This document shows positions 63,870 to 64,000 of a stretch of 64,000 bases of DNA, piece after piece. The stretch is taken from assembly GCF_900096975.1 (NCBI RefSeq), contig NZ_FMYQ01000026.1, forward strand, positions 49,731 through 113,730. Reading direction: 5' to 3'. The DNA comes from Paraburkholderia lycopersici (GTDB lineage: Bacteria; Pseudomonadota; Gammaproteobacteria; Burkholderiales; Burkholderiaceae). Each line of letters starts with the position of its first letter. Position 1 is the first letter of the stretch. Under the pieces are notes generated by a model. That model did not search any database. It worked only from the letters and a program-made list of their open reading frames with translations, and had not been told where the DNA came from. The position numbers were made by a program, and so were the translations under genes.

Positions 63870-64000
63870 ATGGCCTCCCACGACGATTACCTGAAGAAAA
63901 TCCTCACCGCCCGCGTCTACGACGTGGCCCGCGAGACCGAGCTCGAGCGCGCGCCGAACCTCTCGGCGCGCCTGCGCAACCCCGTCTTCCTCAAGCGCGA
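63870..64000 (+). CDS. ilvA: Threonine ammonia-lyase, N-terminal part (runs off window)
   Basis: The last 131 bases encode the start of biosynthetic threonine deaminase, which makes 2-oxobutyrate from threonine for isoleucine synthesis. The first residues are MASHDDYLKKILTARVYDVA, then LERAPNLSARLRNPVFLKRE, which is typical of the long IlvA form. The PLP lysine lies beyond the window. The identity rests on about 43 residues. Confidence 0.88.
   Translation, partial: MASHDDYLKKILTARVYDVARETELERAPNLSARLRNPVFLKR

Overview
The window is a stretch of GC-rich chromosome from a betaproteobacterium of the Burkholderiaceae, most like Paraburkholderia or a close relative. Evidence is the base composition, the near-full coding density, and conserved gene blocks: phoH-ybeY-corC-lnt-glyQS, lptD-surA-pdxA-rsmA beside amgK-murU, and ubiE/ubiJ/ubiB with aspS. 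No rRNA, tRNA, CRISPR array, transposase or phage gene was recognised. The species cannot be fixed from the sequence alone.

Layout. Positions 1-10544 (+) hold RNA maturation and envelope housekeeping: phoH (partial), ybeY, a ChaC-like cyclotransferase, corC, lnt, glyQ, glyS, gmhB, a plsC-like acyltransferase and a YgjP-like metallopeptidase. Positions 10597-22491 form a visibly more AT-rich, mostly minus-strand block. It encodes a compact Wzx/Wzy-type exopolysaccharide pathway: WcaJ-like initiator, Wza, Wzb, Wzc, a flippase fused in frame to a GT2 glycosyltransferase, an EpsG-like polymerase, a GT4 glycosyltransferase and a polysaccharide pyruvyltransferase. Upstream of it lies a 625-base leader with a perfect palindrome over a candidate promoter and two short overlapping reading frames. 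Positions 22492-25082 hold gloA, a panE-like reductase and an EamA exporter. The minus-strand operon lptD-surA-pdxA-rsmA (25098-30839) faces away from amgK-murU (31084-32900), which recycle peptidoglycan sugars. An ATM1-type ABC exporter, a YciA-type thioesterase and a large PAS-GGDEF-EAL protein follow to 39018. A protein resembling the nitrate-reductase-associated family and FdhD (39280-40781) diverge from each other. A TetR-led beta-oxidation operon reads on the minus strand from 47948 down to 40797, with a perfect palindrome upstream of the regulator. Positions 48238-59267 (-) hold a cardiolipin-synthase-like phospholipase D, nudB, aspS, a DUF502 protein, an FmdB zinc ribbon, a TPMT-like methyltransferase, ubiB, ubiJ, a Tim44-like protein, ubiE, a DUF971 protein and a HIT protein. 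A 1351-residue FAD/Fe-S oxidoreductase fills 59309-63364, and ilvA starts at 63870 and runs off the window.

How parts work together. Many of the core genes serve the envelope: Lnt finishes lipoproteins, GmhB makes LPS heptose, SurA and LptD deliver LPS, AmgK/MurU recycle MurNAc, and Cls and PlsC make phospholipids. The exopolysaccharide block is an accessory layer that looks inserted between the metallopeptidase gene and gloA. The most unusual items are the flippase-glycosyltransferase fusion, the palindrome and small frames upstream of the exopolysaccharide operon, and the palindrome upstream of the TetR gene. Starts were chosen from ribosome-binding sites, signal peptides and family lengths where the longest open frame was clearly too long.
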